A stretch of DNA of 64,000 nt from Mesorhabditis belari (Eukaryota; Nematoda; Chromadorea; Rhabditida; Rhabditidae): assembly GCA_958450365.1 (NCBI GenBank), contig CAUEEP010000233.1, positions 48,240 through 112,239 of the forward strand, given 5' to 3'. Positions 62,948 to 64,000 of the stretch are shown piece by piece (the stretch's first letter is position 1; the number at the start of each line of letters is the position of its first letter). The position numbers were made by a program, and so were the translations under genes. Under the pieces are notes generated by a model. It searched no databases. It had not been told where the DNA came from and saw nothing but the letters and a program-made list of their open reading frames with translations.

Positions 62948-64000
62948 AATCAATCCACTTCTTGATCTCAAAAGGGGTAGAAGGCAAAGAAATAGCGTTT
63001 AATAACGAATTTGATCATTGAATTTCTTTATCTAGAATCTTATAAGTACTTTTTTCAAGTATTTAATCATTTTAGTGATCGGTCAAACAAGACAACACAA
63101 GAACTGTGCTCCGGGAAACTTTGACTAACTTCTCAAGGATATCAAAATGCTTGGGAATGTCCCCGTCATAACTTTGACGCATCACAGGCACGATGACACG
63201 AACTCATCACATGTTGTGGGGCTATCTTTGGTTATTTGCTTCTCTTACGAGTCCCTATTCTGAGGCATGACAATTCTTCTATTCAGATCGGTTTCTGCCT
63301 GCAAGTGGACGTTAAGAGTGTTCCATCTCGATTGGGTCTGCCAATTTGAAATTGCAGTTTTTCACCGATAGGTTGTTATGAGATTCGATTCCTTCAACCT
63401 AAACAGCACTCGAAATTTATAGATAGCTATTGATTTTAATTTCCAAGTAATTACATAAGTTTATGTCAAACCTTAGAGTACACCTGGCTTATCTTTTTGA
63501 CTAACTGACTTCTGAATCTGGTTAGAAAAGAAAGCAACCTAGGAGTCTCTCTACTGTCATAAGAACAAACAAAGTCATCCAGTCATTTTTCAGTGGTACC
63601 GATTAACATTTTCATTTCGATGGTGGCGACTCCGCTTCCCAGAAAGTTTTCCATCTCGGATGTGAGAGGCGTTTCATTGAGAATTCTAAGAAGTTAGACA
63701 AGTCATATGAAGAAAATTGCAGGTGGATTGGAAAAATATATATTAAAACACGATGCTGGCTATAAAATCGTTCTTTTCTTGGTCCTAAAAGTGCAAAGAT
63801 CTCAAATTTGCACTGAGAGTTGCGATAACGCCTGTCACTAAAGTTTCTTTGCCTCAACCATACGTTTTTGTTTTTATTTTTATTTTTTTTGAAGTGTGTA
63901 TTTGCATGAAGAAATTGAAATTCTTCATAATCGGATCGCTTTCTCAGTGCAAGTGGATGTTGAGATCATATCGGTTTCTTTTTCTAGTCTATGAATAGTA
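62948..64000. other. end of window, no gene established
   Basis: A possible exon at 63285-63350 after ATTCAG (IGFCLQVDVKSVPSRLG) has a near-repeat at 63945-63990 (VQVDVEIISV), and 63620-63680 reads MVATPLPRKFSISDVRG from an ATG. They may be parts of a CUB-like relative continuing past the window, or decayed exons. Confidence 0.35.

Overview
The window is nuclear DNA from a nematode, most likely a rhabditid. It is AT-rich, genes are split by many short introns (often 40-55 nt) with strong TTTNCAG acceptors, and the recognisable families are ones nematodes expand: two-domain C-type lectins, CUB-like secreted proteins, GT92 glycosyltransferases, F-box-like proteins, worm chemoreceptors, a sigma-type GST, Kunitz inhibitors and a Cys-loop channel subunit. 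Nothing bacterial (operons, ribosome binding sites, CRISPR) is visible. I assembled gene models by hand from reading frames and splice sites; junctions I could not close are marked.

Layout. 1-2.3 kb: 3' part of a sodium/proton antiporter-like (SLC9B/NHA) gene on the minus strand, with a whole mariner element in one intron. 4.2-6.2 kb: C-type lectin 1. 6.5-11 kb: two single-exon F-box-like genes (the second has an in-frame stop), a small unknown gene, a foldback element and a mariner fragment. 12.6-14 kb: gamma-glutamylamine cyclotransferase-like gene with a foldback element in its fourth intron. 14.6-15.1 kb: two MITEs. 17.1-19.1 kb: C-type lectin 2, same exon plan as lectin 1. 19.3-19.9 kb: inverted broken copies of the cyclotransferase gene. 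20-21.5 kb: two-Kunitz secreted inhibitor. 22 kb: small six-cysteine secreted peptide. 23.5-26.3 kb: seven-helix receptor with a decayed pogo-like transposon in an intron. 26.3-27.1 kb: F-box-like pseudogene. 27.2-28.2 kb: glutathione S-transferase. 28.6-29.2 kb: Tc1-like remnant. 30-31 kb: F-box protein. 32.4-33.8 kb: PPxY membrane protein with nested MITEs in an intron. 37.4-40.5 kb: Cys-loop channel subunit. 42-45.6 kb: GT92 glycosyltransferase. 45.8-48 kb: secreted protein of unknown family. 50.1-53.3 and 58.1-62.4 kb: CUB-like secreted proteins. 53.9-54.6 kb: Gly/Tyr-rich secreted protein with a broken signal exon.

The space between and inside genes is dominated by inverted-repeat DNA elements. 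At least four families recur: foldback elements ending CCGTAAATACTGTAATAG, a MITE ending TATTTTCTCTAATAGTAG, mariner-type ends, and a larger family at 47.9-49.1 and 54.8-55.6 kb. The most unusual arrangement is a fragment of the GT92 gene (exon 6 plus its neighbouring foldback element), inverted and placed among foldback elements about 14 kb away.

Many genes encode secreted or surface proteins (lectins, CUB-like, Kunitz, six-Cys peptide, GT92) or detoxification and turnover functions (GST, cyclotransferase, F-box). That resembles the environment- and pathogen-response regions seen on nematode chromosome arms. It is a fast-changing accessory region with gene duplication and decay, not a pathway cluster.
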